Shown here: in pieces, positions 1-11,657 of the stretch
Layout: each line of letters starts with the position of its first letter
Numbering within the stretch: the first letter of the stretch is position 1
NCBI GenBank assembly: GCA_963920705.1
Contig: CAWUCO010000227.1
Coordinates: forward strand, 62,001-126,000
Reading direction: 5' to 3'
Origin: Odiellus spinosus
Lineage: Eukaryota > Arthropoda > Arachnida > Opiliones > Phalangiidae
Length of the DNA stretch: 64,000 bases
Made by a program: the position numbers and the translations under genes
The notes under the pieces: generated by a model
Told to the model about the DNA's origin: nothing
Seen by the model: the letters and a program-made list of their open reading frames with translations, nothing else
Database searches by the model: none

Positions 1-1837
1 TCATGCCACGCTTCTTTCCCTTGCTTCCAGTTGACGGATTGATCTTAAGTAGGCACCTTAATAAAATTGAGCGAGTTTTAAATAAATACATATATAAATA
101 AAAAACTTATAAACAATGTCATTACCTTTGAATGAACTCTAGAGTCAGCATACATTCATCTGGATATTTGATATTTAAAACATAAAAAGACGCAAACCAA
201 ATGGTGATGGCTGTCATGAAGCTGCTTATCAGTTTTATTACCACTTTCTGCCTCCAGAACGTTGGAATTCCCTGTAAATGAAATCAAAAACAATATTGTC
301 ATACTGAAGGCACACTAAAAGTTTTAATGATTAACGGGTTTTCCGCACCAAAAGATATGATGGCTGGAGTAGCTGGGAGAGTTCCAGATTCCTCTATAGA
401 TGAAATAGTTTCTGTAACCTAGAGGAAATCAATTAATATATAGATAGCTCTTTATCAATGGGTACCCTATCTTAATAAAAAATGACTTACAGGCTTTAGT
501 TGAAGAAAAAAAATTGGTTGCTCGTTGAAATAGTCGACAATCATGAAAAATATGGCTTGAACTTCGGCAGATTTAGAATCCTCTATATTTGAAACCTCAT
601 CCAAAATACCTTCTAGGAAAGGTGATTTTTTTTTTGGCTTTTGAAGAAATTGAAAAGCCGTGTGGATTCCTCTTCCATGGTTGAAATAATTTTTTCTTTC
701 ATATCAAAACCCATAAGTTCTTTGGCATGCGCCAAGAACCCTTCTCAATCCACAAAATTGGAAATTCTTCTTGGATATCAAGAACTGACATTTCAGCCTC
801 ATTAATTAAAAGTCTTTGTAAATTGTAAGTTTCAAGAAATAGTTTCATTGTTTCCTTGTCCAACTGGTTTTCCCGAAAAAGCCTCTTCAGTTGAGTCGCT
901 TTCTCTTTCATTTCTGCATGCTGCCTTGGCGAAACGGATGGCATAAAATTAACACACCCATAGCTGTCTTGACAAAGAACGATATCTGACTTTCGTTTCT
1001 GGTTAGAACTGTTTGGCTTTTCAACATTTTCCATGTCTTGACTAGTGTTAGCGGCAGCTGGGTCATCAATATTTTCCTGGTTCGATATTTTTGGTGTCTT
1101 CTTGGCAGGTTTACGGATTCGAATGGATTTGTTCCTTAATACATTATCCACTTTGGCTACCAACTGATGTAAAAGCGATGTGTAGCCATTACCAATGATA
1201 TCAGTTCCAGCCTTATCTTGCAAGCTCTTCGGATATTCGGAAACAATTTTTCGAGCCACAACCTCCATATCCGCTTTTCTTGGTCTTACAGTCAACTTGA
1301 AAGCATCTGATACCACAACGCGAACAAGTTCAATCCGCTGTGGAGGTGTAAGCCTTACGTTCTCTACCAAGGCATCTTCCACGTCCGTGGGAAGAGAGGA
1401 AGTATTTAAGTGATAAGCCAAAAAATTTGTGGGTGAAGAGCCAATATTGGTAGCCGATCCAAGGATTATCCGAGCTTCAACTGATGAAGGGGCAGTAGTG
1501 ATGGAAGTAGCACCAGTAGGTGACACATTTGTGTCAGGATTTTCAGTTGTTTCCTTTTGAGCTAAAATTTAAAATATTTATCTTAACTAATTACAATCCA
1601 AATTTTTAAGAGCTACGCCATGATTTAAATATAACATACTACCTTTACAAACAATTAGGAATTTACGGGCTTCAATTGTTTTCATTATATCTTTGACATC
1701 TTCCTCGTGGATATACTGCAAATCTGTACGTTGGTTTACACCCAATGATTCTAATCGTTCGAAAAGCTTTATTTTTGTATCCTCCCCAAGTTCTGGAGCC
1801 ATCTCATTAATAACATCTTCCATTTTCTTTCTTCGGG
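1..1837 (-). pseudogene. SAM-domain plus SAMD3-like accessory gene of an EnSpm/CACTA-like element (3' end outside window)
   Basis: Multi-exon minus-strand gene read from splice signals. Exon 1643-1837 encodes a SAM-like domain (LEDVINEM... to the donor AAG/GTAGTA). The next exon, from 1561 (acceptor TTTTAG), continues in frame and encodes the SAMD3-like helical region (SEYPKSLQDKAG, then GYTSLLHQL). Later exons are 491-~720, 305-418, 128-271 and 1-56. The last two give hydrophobic FASFYVLNIKYPDE and then INPSTGSKGKKRG, the usual C-terminal blocks of these proteins. The 272-304 intron is only 33 nt. Two frame changes break it: one near 729 and one in the T10 run 626-635. Such proteins accompany EnSpm-type transposases in animals; their role is unknown. 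Family assignment is from recalled pattern, so moderately sure. Confidence 0.62.
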
Positions 1838-2139
1838 CTAAATGAAACAAAAAAAGAAAAACCCAAAAAAACTTAATTTTATCGTGATAAGCCTATATAA
1901 GAAATTTGTAATTTTTCTCTCCCAAAGTAAGCAGTAACATGAATTTGTTCTGGTCATAACACGCCAGACATTAACGGATAAATCCATGAAAGCCTGACTT
2001 TTTCAAAGCCAAGAAAAACGAACAAAAAGATAGGATACGGCATCCCCATAAGATTTTGAATAAATATTCCAGCTAGTGATTTTTTAAACACTAAAAATAT
2101 GAAATAAACTATATATTTAACAAAGCTTAAGTAAAAAAA

Positions 2140-3873
2140 TCAGGGGAAAACTATGGAATGCTTCAAATTCAGAACTTTCATTTGTTTTACGTAGTATATA
2201 TTGAGGGGGTAGTAATCTGCTAAAGCCGAATAAGGTACACATTCAACCTTTTTCAAATCTTCAGTTATTTCATACACACCGATATCATAAGAATAAATAG
2301 ACTTGAAGAGATCTTCTCGTAGGAAAATAAACATATTTTTTTCATAGATAGTTCCACGCATACGCAACTTTGTAGTGCAAGTGGTACCAATATCAGGGAC
2401 AGATATATCTAACCCAGAGTTTATGATAGAGCTTTTTATCTGATCATTAAAAACTGCTAAATTTAACTCGAACGCATTTGTGGGGGGAACGTGAATTTCA
2501 TCTGGTAGAAGATTACCAGCACTATAATACGCTTGAAGCATCTGATGGTGATTTGCCATACTTTTTGTGATATGAATAAAATTTTGAATTTTACGAGCAA
2601 CCTTTTTGAAATAAAAGTGAAAACTCTCGAATCGAAGAGTCCAAAGCCAGATGAGTGGTCCAAACTGCAGAATAAGCTTAGGGTAATGGATCATATAATG
2701 ATGCTTTGGTCTTAAAGGGGTGTTTGGAAATAGTGAGCATCTAAAATAAAGGTATTCTTCAATTTTTTGTTTTAAAACGGCAATTTGATTTTTAGATATT
2801 TTGGGTGCAAAAATCAGCTCGCAAATTTCCTTTAGAAGTATAACCAATTTCCAGACCTCATTATCTTTGTCCGTTACCAGATCATTAACCATGATTGGAA
2901 AAAATCTAACAAAACACCAGTTTTGGCTTGCATTTCCAGATAAATTTTTTGAACTGCCCTTAACTTGTGCAGGTCCGCTTGTAAAATCGTTGCCAAAAAA
3001 TTTGAACATTTTAATTATCGTGTTTAACTGATTTAAACAAAAATAATTCCTTGCTACAAACTCATTTATGTATAGCCTCATATCATAAGAAACAACTCCT
3101 TCAAGTATGTCATGGCCAATACAGCTGGGTAGACCAGGGTTACAAACATGAAAATACTGTAAACTGTTAAATACTGAATCTCTCTTAATTCCATCAATAT
3201 GATCAATTTCGATACCCTTACCCTTATCTTGCTTTAACTTAGTAACAACCTCGTTATAAATCTCCTTTGTACGGTCACCAAAAATATCTTTTAGGTCAGA
3301 ATCTTTTTCTTTTTTAACTGTACAGAAGCGACATATATAACCAGCACTAAAACTTTCTACGAAGCCACCTAATCCATGGGAGCCTAAATAATCACCCGTA
3401 ATACAAAATACATAACCTTTTAGAGTATCTGAAAATCCTGGTATTAATATATCCTGACCAGCTTCAAGTTTTTTTAAATCCTCAATTAATGGTCCATAAA
3501 CCTTCTCGTAGCCAAAATTCTTCAAGTCTGATTCCAAAAACAAGCATGCAAGCTCATGTAGGTCATCAACAGATGACCTACAAAAATTTTTAAGGTTGCC
3601 AATCGTATAATAAACGCCAACCTGCTTATGCAGAGACTTTTTGGAACCTAAGGGATTAACAATTTCAAAGGCATCTTGAAATAATATTAGCTGCACAATT
3701 TCTTTGGGATTATTAGTTTGGTTTATCACGTGAGACTTGAAAAGGGAGCCATCAGAGAAATCGCTTAATACCAAGTCATTTTTCTCCTGGTCATCATAGG
3801 TTTTTAAATTTTTAATTATGGATTGATTCATTAGCAATGATTGAAGGGAATCCAAAATAGGAACATATTGCAT
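2140..3873 (-). pseudogene. EnSpm/CACTA-like (tnp2-type) transposase, 577-aa main ORF
   Basis: The ORF matches the animal EnSpm/tnp2-like transposase pattern. It has VPILDSLQSLL at the start, then IVNPLGSKKSLHKQVGVYY, a GDYLGSHGLGGF block, a CRFC cysteine pair, and the diagnostic block HDILEGVVSYDMRLYI near residue 255. It ends with a histidine/tryptophan-rich segment (KHHYMIHYPKLILQFGP). The main body is uninterrupted. Just upstream (3874-3947) the frame to the C2H2 exon is lost by stops and shifts, so the transposase is probably dead unless an intron is hidden there. It lies between the C2H2 piece upstream and the SAM-type gene downstream, all on the minus strand, as in other animal EnSpm elements. 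I could not place the ends of the element. Confidence 0.7.
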
Positions 3874-3947
3874 ATAGTGGGTTGCATATTATCATCGTCT
3901 CCAAGTTTTATAGTTATAGGGCTAACATGTCTCAGATTGGTTTTGTA

Positions 3948-4753
3948 TTAACTTTTTCTTAAATAGTCTGTTTTTAACTCCCCTCCTAAGTGTTTTTTGG
4001 CAAAGAAATTGTCTGTGAGAACAGTCTTTAAATCATCTTTTTGACTATCTGGAATATTTAACCCTGATATTTTATCTAAAACCGCTTTGCTAACTACCTT
4101 TTCCTCTAAATCTGAAATATTAATCAATTCCTGAACAATATCCTGAACTACAGAGGCTGGAATTAGGTTTTTGGCTTCAAGTTTCAACAAAAAGAGAGCA
4201 ACAACTTTACAAAAGTTATGAGATTCTGCTAACAAATTATTATCCTCCAAAAATATGTCCATTTCAAGAGGTTCATGATTTTGGGCCTCACTAACAGAGG
4301 GTGTTGATAAAATGTTAGGATTTAAAATCAAATGTTGCTCGCGATAAGGGTGTTTTCTCGAAACATGCGCAGTAAATGTTGTTGTCTTTGAGAAATACAG
4401 TTCACAGCCATGGAAGGGGCATAAAACCGTTTCATCACTCTTCAAATGCGAGTTAACATGTCTAACGAGTTCCTTTGGGCTCTCGAACTGTTTTTGACAA
4501 AGAAGTTTAAATCTGGGTGACAATCTGAGATTGTACCAGTACCGGGGGCAACATTTGGTTTTTTTGAATGATCTCTTGAAATATGAACTCTTAAAGTACT
4601 TAGTGTATTAAAACTCCTTCCACAGGTAAACAAAATACATTTGAAAAAAACATTTGGCGCATTCCGGTGAATTACGTAGTGTCTCATTAGCTCTTTTTGA
4701 GAAGAAAATATGTTTAAGCATATACTACAAGTGTATAAATCACACCCACCCAT
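3948..4753 (-). pseudogene. C2H2 zinc-finger N-terminal part of the EnSpm-like transposase, frameshifted
   Basis: Two overlapping reading frames (4442-4753 and 3948-4523) together read as one protein, with a frame change between about 4442 and 4523. The first carries fingers CSICLNIF...HYVIH and CILFTCGRSF...HISRDH. The second carries CQKQFESPKELVRH and CPFHGCELYF...HVSRKH. About 130 residues of acidic, Leu-rich sequence follow, ending in LKTDYLRKS. An N-terminal array of C2H2 fingers followed by a tnp2-like domain is a known arrangement in animal EnSpm proteins. The start ATG is at 4753. The frame break and the lost junction with the transposase ORF mark it as decayed. Confidence 0.55.
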
Positions 4754-6590
4754 TTTGATATTCTAATGGATAGTAACAAAAACTGGAAAAGATTTTAAAA
4801 TTAATTAAGCTTCCCAATCAAGATCTTGTTCATGCCCCCTCATTACCACTAATTTCATTGCAGTGGGGTTTTAATTAGTTTAATCACCAGCGAATATTAT
4901 TTGGCATATGATATTCATTATCGTACATACCTTATTGCTTTAAAAGCAGTCAACCAGTAAAGCAGGATAGCGGCTATTTTATTCAGACCTAGAACAATAA
5001 AATTGGTTAAAAAAAAAAAAAAAAACAAGTAAAAAATTTGAGAACATCTTAATAATTATATCCAAGTCTTCAAAGGCGGCCATTGGCCACTACAGTACAG
5101 CATGGGCCATGCTTGTACTGTTAGACCTTGGAATTGCCTGTTAAGTGCTAAGGCTTAAGATTTATATAATTTACGAGTGTTTTTCTAGCTCTAGTTGAAA
5201 AATAATTAAGGTTATACTTTAAACTTGAATTTTATAATTATAATAGATGTTAATAAAATAAATAAAAAGGAACTCCACTTACCCAAAAGTTCTTCGAAAC
5301 TCCAAATACCGCCAAAATACTTTAGCCTTTGAACGCGCTGCCAGTACAGGCTAAGCTACAGAAATAATTTCTGAAAAAATTTACAAAGAAAAGAAACACC
5401 TGCACTGGGCTCTGGCCGCTGGGACGTGTCACGTGGGTTAAGAAGAGAGAAAAACCCAATGAGCTGCTCTCTCCAGTCCAAAGTCGACTCACGTTTTACC
5501 TTAGACTGTTGCCATGCTATTTCTCCATATAGCCCCGGCTTGACAGCCGTCTAAGGTATAACCCCCAGTTCTTTTCCCCATCTGATATTAACTCCCATTT
5601 TTTTGGATTCAGTTTGGTTCATAGTTCTTATTCCTCTAATTCGAGCCGCTCCTTGAACTAGAGCATGGCAGCATTGTCGGCTGCTGGAGGGACTAAAATC
5701 GTCTGTAGCCTAGGCTTCGGATTACGTAGGTTAATTATAATAAAATGCCGCGGATTAATCCGTTTGAAGTTGAGGGATGTAGAAATTCAGCGTCAGAATG
5801 ATTTGGTTGGTATTCCAGAGGCCCAAATAAATCTAGAACAAATAAAAACAACTGTTCTTGTGGTAAATGTCTGCCCGAATGGCTAAGCCTTGGAGAAACT
5901 TGAAAACATGAAAAAGTATTTAAATGATACAGACGAACCATTAGGCCATGCTACTTGTGTAACTTGCGACATGGAATATAAATCAATGTGCTAAAGAAAG
6001 CGAGCTCAAAAAGCTAACTATAAAAGACCCTTACTGACATTCTCGCAGAAGACCATTCCCAGTAATGTTTTCAAACAGGTATTAATTTCATTGATTGATA
6101 TCAGAGAAAGTCCTAATAAAAGGGCAAGTTTGTTGGTTTGTCGATTACGTAAATAAAAATTCTCGTCTACATTTGGGAGTTTGAAGAATTCCTCGAATAT
6201 CAAACCAAACAAACAATGCAATTTTTTACGAGGCTTGTGTATGTTCTTCAAATTAACCAATAAAATATTATTTCCGAACATACCGATATACAACATATCG
6301 CATTTAATTTTTCCAAGACTCTGGAGAGGAAATCGCAGAGCGATTCCCTTATGCGTTCTATTTAACATTAGAAATAATTTTCCCGAAGCTGACGTGAATC
6401 AGTATATAGTTACACGCCTGGAATGAACATCGGAGAATTTAGAGCCAATTAAATTACTCCAGCTTTTTAGCGTTGTTTTCTATACTTATTTAATACATTT
6501 AAAAAAAAAATAATAATTTTGAAATTATTTTGAATCGTAATGTTAATACCGCCACGCGCCGCCGCAGCAGAATGAAAGAGTTACATAATT
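4754..6590. other. Intergenic, no supportable gene
   Basis: AT-rich sequence upstream of the EnSpm-like gene. A short imperfect palindrome (ACAGTACAGCATG ... CATGCTTGTACTGT) sits at about 5092-5121. ORFs of 60-116 codons occur at 5665-5941 and 6018-6368, but I see no family motif or gene structure in them. Confidence 0.4.
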
Positions 6591-6597
6591 TTTCTTA

Positions 6598-6838
6598 ATT
6601 ATCGGTAATTTCCTGTTGATACTAGCATAATTTTTGTTAACGGTTATTATATTGTTAATTATTGGTAAATTCCTGATAATTCTACTATTATTTTCAATAA
6701 TGGGTATTATATTGTTAATTATTGGTAAATTCCTGTTAATACTACTATTATTTTCGATAATGGGTATTACATTGTTAATTATTGGTAATTTCCTGTTTAT
6801 ACTACGGTAAATAGAGTAATTGTAATTATACCATAGCT
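6598..6838. repeat. Tandem repeat, 60-bp period, about 4 copies
   Basis: The block ATTGGTAAATTCCTGATAAT and its variants recurs at 6600, 6660, 6720 and 6780, an exact 60-bp spacing. The inner copies also share TACTATTATTTTC and GGGTATTA(T/C)ATTGTTAAT. The fourth copy decays after ATTGGTAATTTCCTG. Confidence 0.9.
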
Positions 6839-6956
6839 AAAGGGAAAAAACCTGTTACTTTCAAGTTTCCTACAGGAATTTTCCCGTTGGAATTTTACGG
6901 TAACTTAACAGAAAGCTGTAGACGGCAATTTTTAACAGTGTATAGTAACATCTATT

Positions 6957-6997
6957 CAATTTCGCGCGCTTTTTTCATTCAAAAGCGCGCGAAATTG
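6957..6997. repeat. Perfect 17-bp inverted repeat (hairpin), 7-nt loop
   Basis: CAATTTCGCGCGCTTTT at 6957-6973 is exactly complementary to AAAAGCGCGCGAAATTG at 6981-6997. The GCGCGC core is conspicuous in AT-rich surroundings. Confidence 0.9.
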
Positions 6998-7204
6998 ATT
7001 CATATATTTTTAGGTTCGATTTAGCCTTTGCATTTCTAAGAAAGATAATATTTTTTTACGACGCTTAAGCAAGCGTTGCGAGTTTAATGAATTTCTTTGG
7101 GTAAATTAAAGAACGCATTGGTTTGGTCACTATCAAAGGTATTTATTCTCATTATATATATGATATCTAGGATTTCTGTGGGGTCACAAGATATAAACTG
7201 TTTC

Positions 7205-7455
7205 CCCTTAAGTAGGGTTAGTTAATCACTTGAGTTAGCCCGTCCCTCCAACAAGTAAATCCCATAGTTATTCCATATTATAATATTTAAGGAAAGGTTA
7301 GGTTTGGTTATTTAATCCCTAGAACTAGCTCATCCCTCCAACTAGTTAATGTCTCGGGTTATATCCCTCATGTATTATTTTAAGTTAGGTCCGTTAATCA
7401 CTCGGACTAACCCATCTCTCTCGCAATCCTTTAGATATAGTTAGGTTAGTTAATC
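7205..7455. repeat. Diverged tandem triplication, ~85-95 bp unit
   Basis: Three successive segments share GGTTAG..TTAATC, then CTAGCCCGTCCCTCCAAC-like words followed by AGTTAAT. They start near 7207, 7297 and 7380. Similarity is visible but imperfect. The GGTTAG words are part of this unit and are not a telomeric array. Confidence 0.55.
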
Positions 7456-7777
7456 TCAGTCTTTCGAAATTTGTCGCACACTATTATAAATTACAGACGA
7501 ATGAAATATTTAAGTCACGTTCTAAGAAATTATCAAGTAGATACTTTTTTTACATTTTATTTATACGACTATAACTTTATAACTTCATAGACCGTGCCTT
7601 TTATATATCTTTCACCGGTAATTTAATATTTCTAGCCTTTAAATCCACTTTATTGAAGTGCAAAGCAAAAAAAGGTTTCCTATAACTTAATATAAATACG
7701 CTTATGTTGATAAAGAATTCAATAAATTAGAAATCAGTAAAATTTTTATTTCACTAACAACCGTTTTACATATATCA

Positions 7778-8103
7778 TCATTTATTTATTTTCGAAAGAT
7801 CGTTTAAATCAATATCAATTTTTTTTATTACTTTACTTATATTTCTGCGATATCTTCGGTTTCTACGAATTTGAAGGTTGGTTATTTTATCTCGTAAAGT
7901 CTTCAATTTTTCATTCCAATTTCGTAGATACGTTTCCTTTTCCGTTTCATTTCTGTTATTGAAATTTCCATTAGGCGCGAGAAAAAATAGCAGATTAAAT
8001 ATTAGGCATCTTACGTGAGAATGATGGTGCAAACGTCTTCGGTCGGCTCAGAAACGACATCTCCATATATCGTCATATAGATTTTGACAGGTTTGGACAT
8101 CAT
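7778..8103 (-). CDS. Small basic coiled-coil protein, two exons (MSK family)
   Basis: Exon 1 is 8015-8103 (ATGATG, then MSKPVKIYMTI...) and ends at donor CTCAC/GTAAGA. Exon 2 is 7778-7952, after acceptor AATAACAG. The join is in frame and gives 87 residues. The second exon is a charged helix (NETEKETYLRNWNEKL, then a basic RRNRRYRR stretch and KVIKKIDIDLNDLSK), likely coiled coil and possibly nucleic-acid binding. The exon structure is supported by a second copy at 40937-41263 with the same intron position and phase and about half the residues conserved. A TATA-like TATTTATAG lies about 40-55 bp upstream. I do not recognise the family. This copy has no stop or frameshift. Confidence 0.7.
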
Positions 8104-10254
8104 CTGGTTTAAAGATATCTCATGATAACTCACCAATACGTCAAGATCTATAAATACATAAATATTCTATTATTCGACTGTCTAATAGAAGAGTGAACTT
8201 GAAACGTAAATCTTCACCTAGAGCTCGGGATTGGTATAACTTTCGTTAAAGGAAATCATCGTATTTTATAAATTGCGGTTTTATATAAACAAAAAATTCA
8301 TCTCAAATTAAAATATCTAAAAAGCCTAGTTATCAAACGATAGTTAAGTTATTTATTATCCGATTCCGAGCTCTAGCTTCGCCAAATTCGAGAGTCGAAA
8401 ATATGGGATTTGTGTCACGACTAGGTAACACTTACCAAATCACTAGCGTTTAATTGGTTTGAAAACTTAGATTGAATTTAAACGGCAATATTTTAACCCG
8501 AACTTTTTATCAACCGATACTTGTACTTCTTTCGTAAGTGTTTTTTCCTCGAGTGCCCGGTTTTTGTAGGTTTCGAGAAAATATTGTATCGGTGAGGGGG
8601 GAGGCATTCTTTCAGTCGGCGCAAAAAGTTCACTCCCCTATCTATAGAGTAGTATCACTTCGTAGCTTTGGCCATGGCAACACATCGCCCCACCTCCATT
8701 CTAGATTACCACCCAATCCGCTAACAAAACCAAGGCCCCCAAATTCTACACCCATTTCATTTATTCAGCGTCGTTATTTTAGTCGTTGAAATTCTAAGAA
8801 CTAGAAAACATACTTTTGTCGCTTCGTCGTATCCACAGTCACCTCGTTATACCAACAGTATGAGCCGTCCGATATCACTCGAGTTACCAGAGATTTAGTA
8901 AATATATTTAGATATTTTAGAAGTCTATAGAATATATTCTACGAATGTTTATGTTTTATTATGACAAGCTATCGTATAGAATGTAAATAGATTTGCGCTT
9001 CAATAAAGTTTACGCTTCCATGAAAGGCTTGGAAATATAGAGAATGCTTGAGGTTTAGTTCGTGAGTGATTTAAAGCTGGCCGCTCTAAAACAACTACGG
9101 ACTTTTAAGTTTGTAATTAAAATTAACCAATTTCGATTGCGTGTAAAATACCGTAGTGAGAGTTTCTGTCAGATTTCCATTTAGTTAGCTATCTATCTTG
9201 ATGAAGAAATATGCGTGTCATAAAACGTATTTGCTTCTTTTCTTCTGCGTTAGGTTCTGATTTCGAGATTTCCGTTTAATCAGTTTCTAATAACTAAGTT
9301 TTTTAAGCAATTTGGAAATGCTGACCTTCGCAGCCGAATTGCGTAGGGATCAAGCACACGGGGTTAACGCAACGAAAGATTTATGGGCAGACATAAGCAC
9401 TAATCACTCTGAAGTTTTCATCGCAAACGAGTAAGCCTAACTGTTAGTAACCCGTTATTCTTTATACAATTTTAACAGTTTTTCTAATAGGATTTTCCAA
9501 GTTTTTCCATGCCATAAATGCGGTATTGTAGATTTTACAATAATAGAGTATACTCCTTCTGTGTATCATATCATATGTAAAAATGTTAAGTGTGGCTGCC
9601 TCTTTCGTGTAGAATCGGAAAGCCCACCTGCTGTAGTTAAACATTCCTATATGAACTGGGAAACTTTAAATTTGTTTTAATATTTTTTTGGTACGCTAGT
9701 ATTTATAAACGATATATATTTGACGAAGTTAATTTAAATAGTATACGATGTACTTTATGTAATAAAATATTTTACACTCATTTTTGGTTCATTTTGATAT
9801 GTTTTTTTTTAAATGGTTTATTAGTTTCCTTCTCCTCAAATTTCATCAGAAGCCATGGTTATTCTCCATATACCCGCCGCTCTTTTTTTGGGGATTAAGA
9901 ACTGAGATTTCCATTTCCAGCTTACGACCGTCCACTGAATTCGAGTTAATACAGATAAAGCTAATTTGAAACCATTTGATAAGACTTTTTGTCGGGTACA
10001 AGAGTTTTTCTAGCTAAACATAGATTTAAAAGATGAAACATTGATAAAGGAAGGTACCTGAATGGGTTAAAAAAGGGTTAATATAAGCTTAATGCTTACT
10101 TGGTTCTAAAATGATAAACAAATATTTCATTTCTGGAAAAGTAGATAAGCTATATTTTTCCATGGTATTTTATCGTTAAGTAAAAATTACATTCACTGGG
10201 TTCTTCTACTCGAGTAGTCCTCTTCAGCCCTTTAATTCTGACAATAATAATATA
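8104..10254. other. Intergenic, no gene recognised
   Basis: AT-rich with scattered short ORFs lacking motifs or splice support. No RNA gene or repeat structure was detected by eye. Confidence 0.4.
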
Positions 10255-10570
10255 TCAGGACTGTAGAGGACTGCAAAGGCTTTGGGAGAACTCCACTCCC
10301 TCAGAAAGCCAAGGGACTCCCTCATTTTTGGGTGGAGTTGGAGTTGGTTTAAATAAAAAGATTGGCTTTAGGTGGCTTTGGGAATATTGTCTCTGAAATG
10401 AACGGGAGTCGGGAGGGAGTGGGAATCTTATATTTAATTCTGGAGTTGGGTGGGATTGGGTTATTGCTGGATTTAGTTGGAGTTTTGTTGGCATTATAAT
10501 TTCAAAATGGAGTTGGTGGCATCGGAAGCGAGCTTTTGGGTCCCGATTCCCGGGTTGTGGGGCCCTCTAT
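10255..10570. repeat. GGAGTTGG-rich repeat left of the Polinton
   Basis: Imperfect repetition of GGAGTTGG, GGGAGTGGGAAT and GGTGGCTTTGG words. It ends in GGGGCCCTCTATTAGTC. A related sequence lies on the other side of the Polinton (29040-29385) and ends in GCAGCCCTCTAATC, so both may be copies of one repeat family. Confidence 0.55.
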
Positions 10571-11048
10571 TAGTCTACATAGAAATATAAAAAACAGCTT
10601 CAATCAATGCATTTGGAAACCAAAACTAAAACATAACTATCGAAGCCCGTAGGTCACAGGATATTTGGAACTCTGGATTTTGTTCTTGGAGAGTCAGTCA
10701 CTGTCAGAGTCGACAGAGTACAGACGTAAAACTTTTGCGTTCTAGTAAATATAATGGCCAATAAAACTACTAAATCATTTAGTATGTTTATGCGAAATAA
10801 CAATACTCTTAATCGGAAAGTGTGAAATTCGTAAGTTCTCCAAATTCAATATCAAAGAAAGTAAATGACGTAGAATGTACTTTTAAACAATGTAGTAACT
10901 TTGTAGCTGGAATTTAATAGCGTTGGAAAAATCTTTAAATTATATCATAATTATATACTGGGGAGGTGTTGCGGGAAACCTTTTTAGAAACGGAATTTGA
11001 AAATCGTCAAGTTTATATTTATATTTCGGAATTTCGGATATTTGAATT

Positions 11049-11054
11049 GATATA
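11049..11054. repeat. Target-site duplication, left copy (GATATA)
   Basis: GATATA directly precedes the first base of the left terminal repeat. The identical 6 bp follow the right repeat at 29028-29033. Six-bp duplications are characteristic of Polinton integration. Confidence 0.9.
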
Positions 11055-11191
11055 AGTAGTAAAGAAGCCACCTCCAGGAGTGAAAACCTGTTTATTAAGA
11101 CACCAAAGGGTTATGTCAAAGGTCAAAGGTTAAAGGTCAAAGGTCAAAAAAGTCATAGACATATATATGAAAACCCCGCTTTTCATTGTAT
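11055..11191 (+). repeat. Polinton left terminal inverted repeat
   Basis: It starts AGTAGTAAAGAAGCC, continues through CTCCAGGAGTGAAAACCTG and a run of AAAGGTC/AAAGGTT units (about 11114-11148), and ends with a TATATATGAAAACCCCGC block and CATTGTA. The same order occurs in reverse complement at 28836-29027. The right copy is longer because of a different number of AAAGGTC-type units. Confidence 0.9.
11161..11172 (+). promoter_or_regulatory. TATA element inside the left terminal repeat
   Basis: ATATATATGAAAAC lies about 105 bp upstream of the ATG at 11272. The mirror sequence in the right repeat (28855-28867) lies about 45 bp upstream of the minor-capsid ATG. Both terminal repeats may therefore carry an inward-firing promoter. 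Inferred from sequence only. Confidence 0.5.
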
Positions 11192-11271
11192 GAGGCCTCT
11201 TTTACTTTTACACGCCAGGGGTAGATAGTGTGTTTCGTTGTAGTATTTGAAAGCGAATCATACGGTTAAAA

Positions 11272-11586
11272 ATGGGCGAAGAAACTGGTCGCGTCTCGTT
11301 GGAGCCTTGTCAGTGTTGTCGATGGAAACGTTTCGTTTATCACGATTCTTATTGCCTAAGACATTGGAAATATTTTGCCCGAGTATTTATCACGCCTATT
11401 GCCTTACCGATTGGTATAATTAGATCAATTTACAATCGAGATGCGCTATACATCTTCGAGTCTACTTATCATATTCTCGGATTGCTACTAATTAGGCCGT
11501 ATATTTGGGAGATCTACGACAGTTCGTCTTTGAACAATCGATGCCGTCGGTGTTATGGTTACATTATTCGAAGGGCTAAACGATAG
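11272..11586 (+). CDS. Small Cys-rich hydrophobic protein, unknown (104 aa)
   Basis: ATG in good context (AAAAATGG). The N-terminal part has a putative metal-binding cluster (CQCC at about 13-16, C29, H32) and the C-terminus has another CRRC pair. Between them are two hydrophobic stretches (around 40-55 and 70-85) that could be membrane segments. First gene inside the left end, downstream of the TATA in the terminal repeat. AATAAA signals follow at about 11600. No family recognised; intact. Confidence 0.6.
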   Translation: MGEETGRVSLEPCQCCRWKRFVYHDSYCLRHWKYFARVFITPIALPIGIIRSIYNRDALYIFESTYHILGLLLIRPYIWEIYDSSSLNNRCRRCYGYIIRRAKR

Positions 11587-11657
11587 TCTGAAATAGTATG
11601 TTAAATAAATTTGATACAATAAAAAATTGATTGTGAAAAAAAATATTTGTTTTTATT

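Noticed and set aside
5087..5125. CACTACAG word as a possible end of the EnSpm/CACTA element
   Set aside because: It points away from the minus-strand genes, so it would be the wrong orientation for their right end. No matching GTAGTG end was found.
6018..6368. 116-codon minus-strand ORF with a proper ATG
   Set aside because: No motif, no promoter or splice support and no second copy. An AT-rich chance ORF is as likely.
7200..7460. GGTTAG words as insect telomeric (TTAGG) repeats
   Set aside because: They recur only once per ~90-bp diverged unit and do not form an array.
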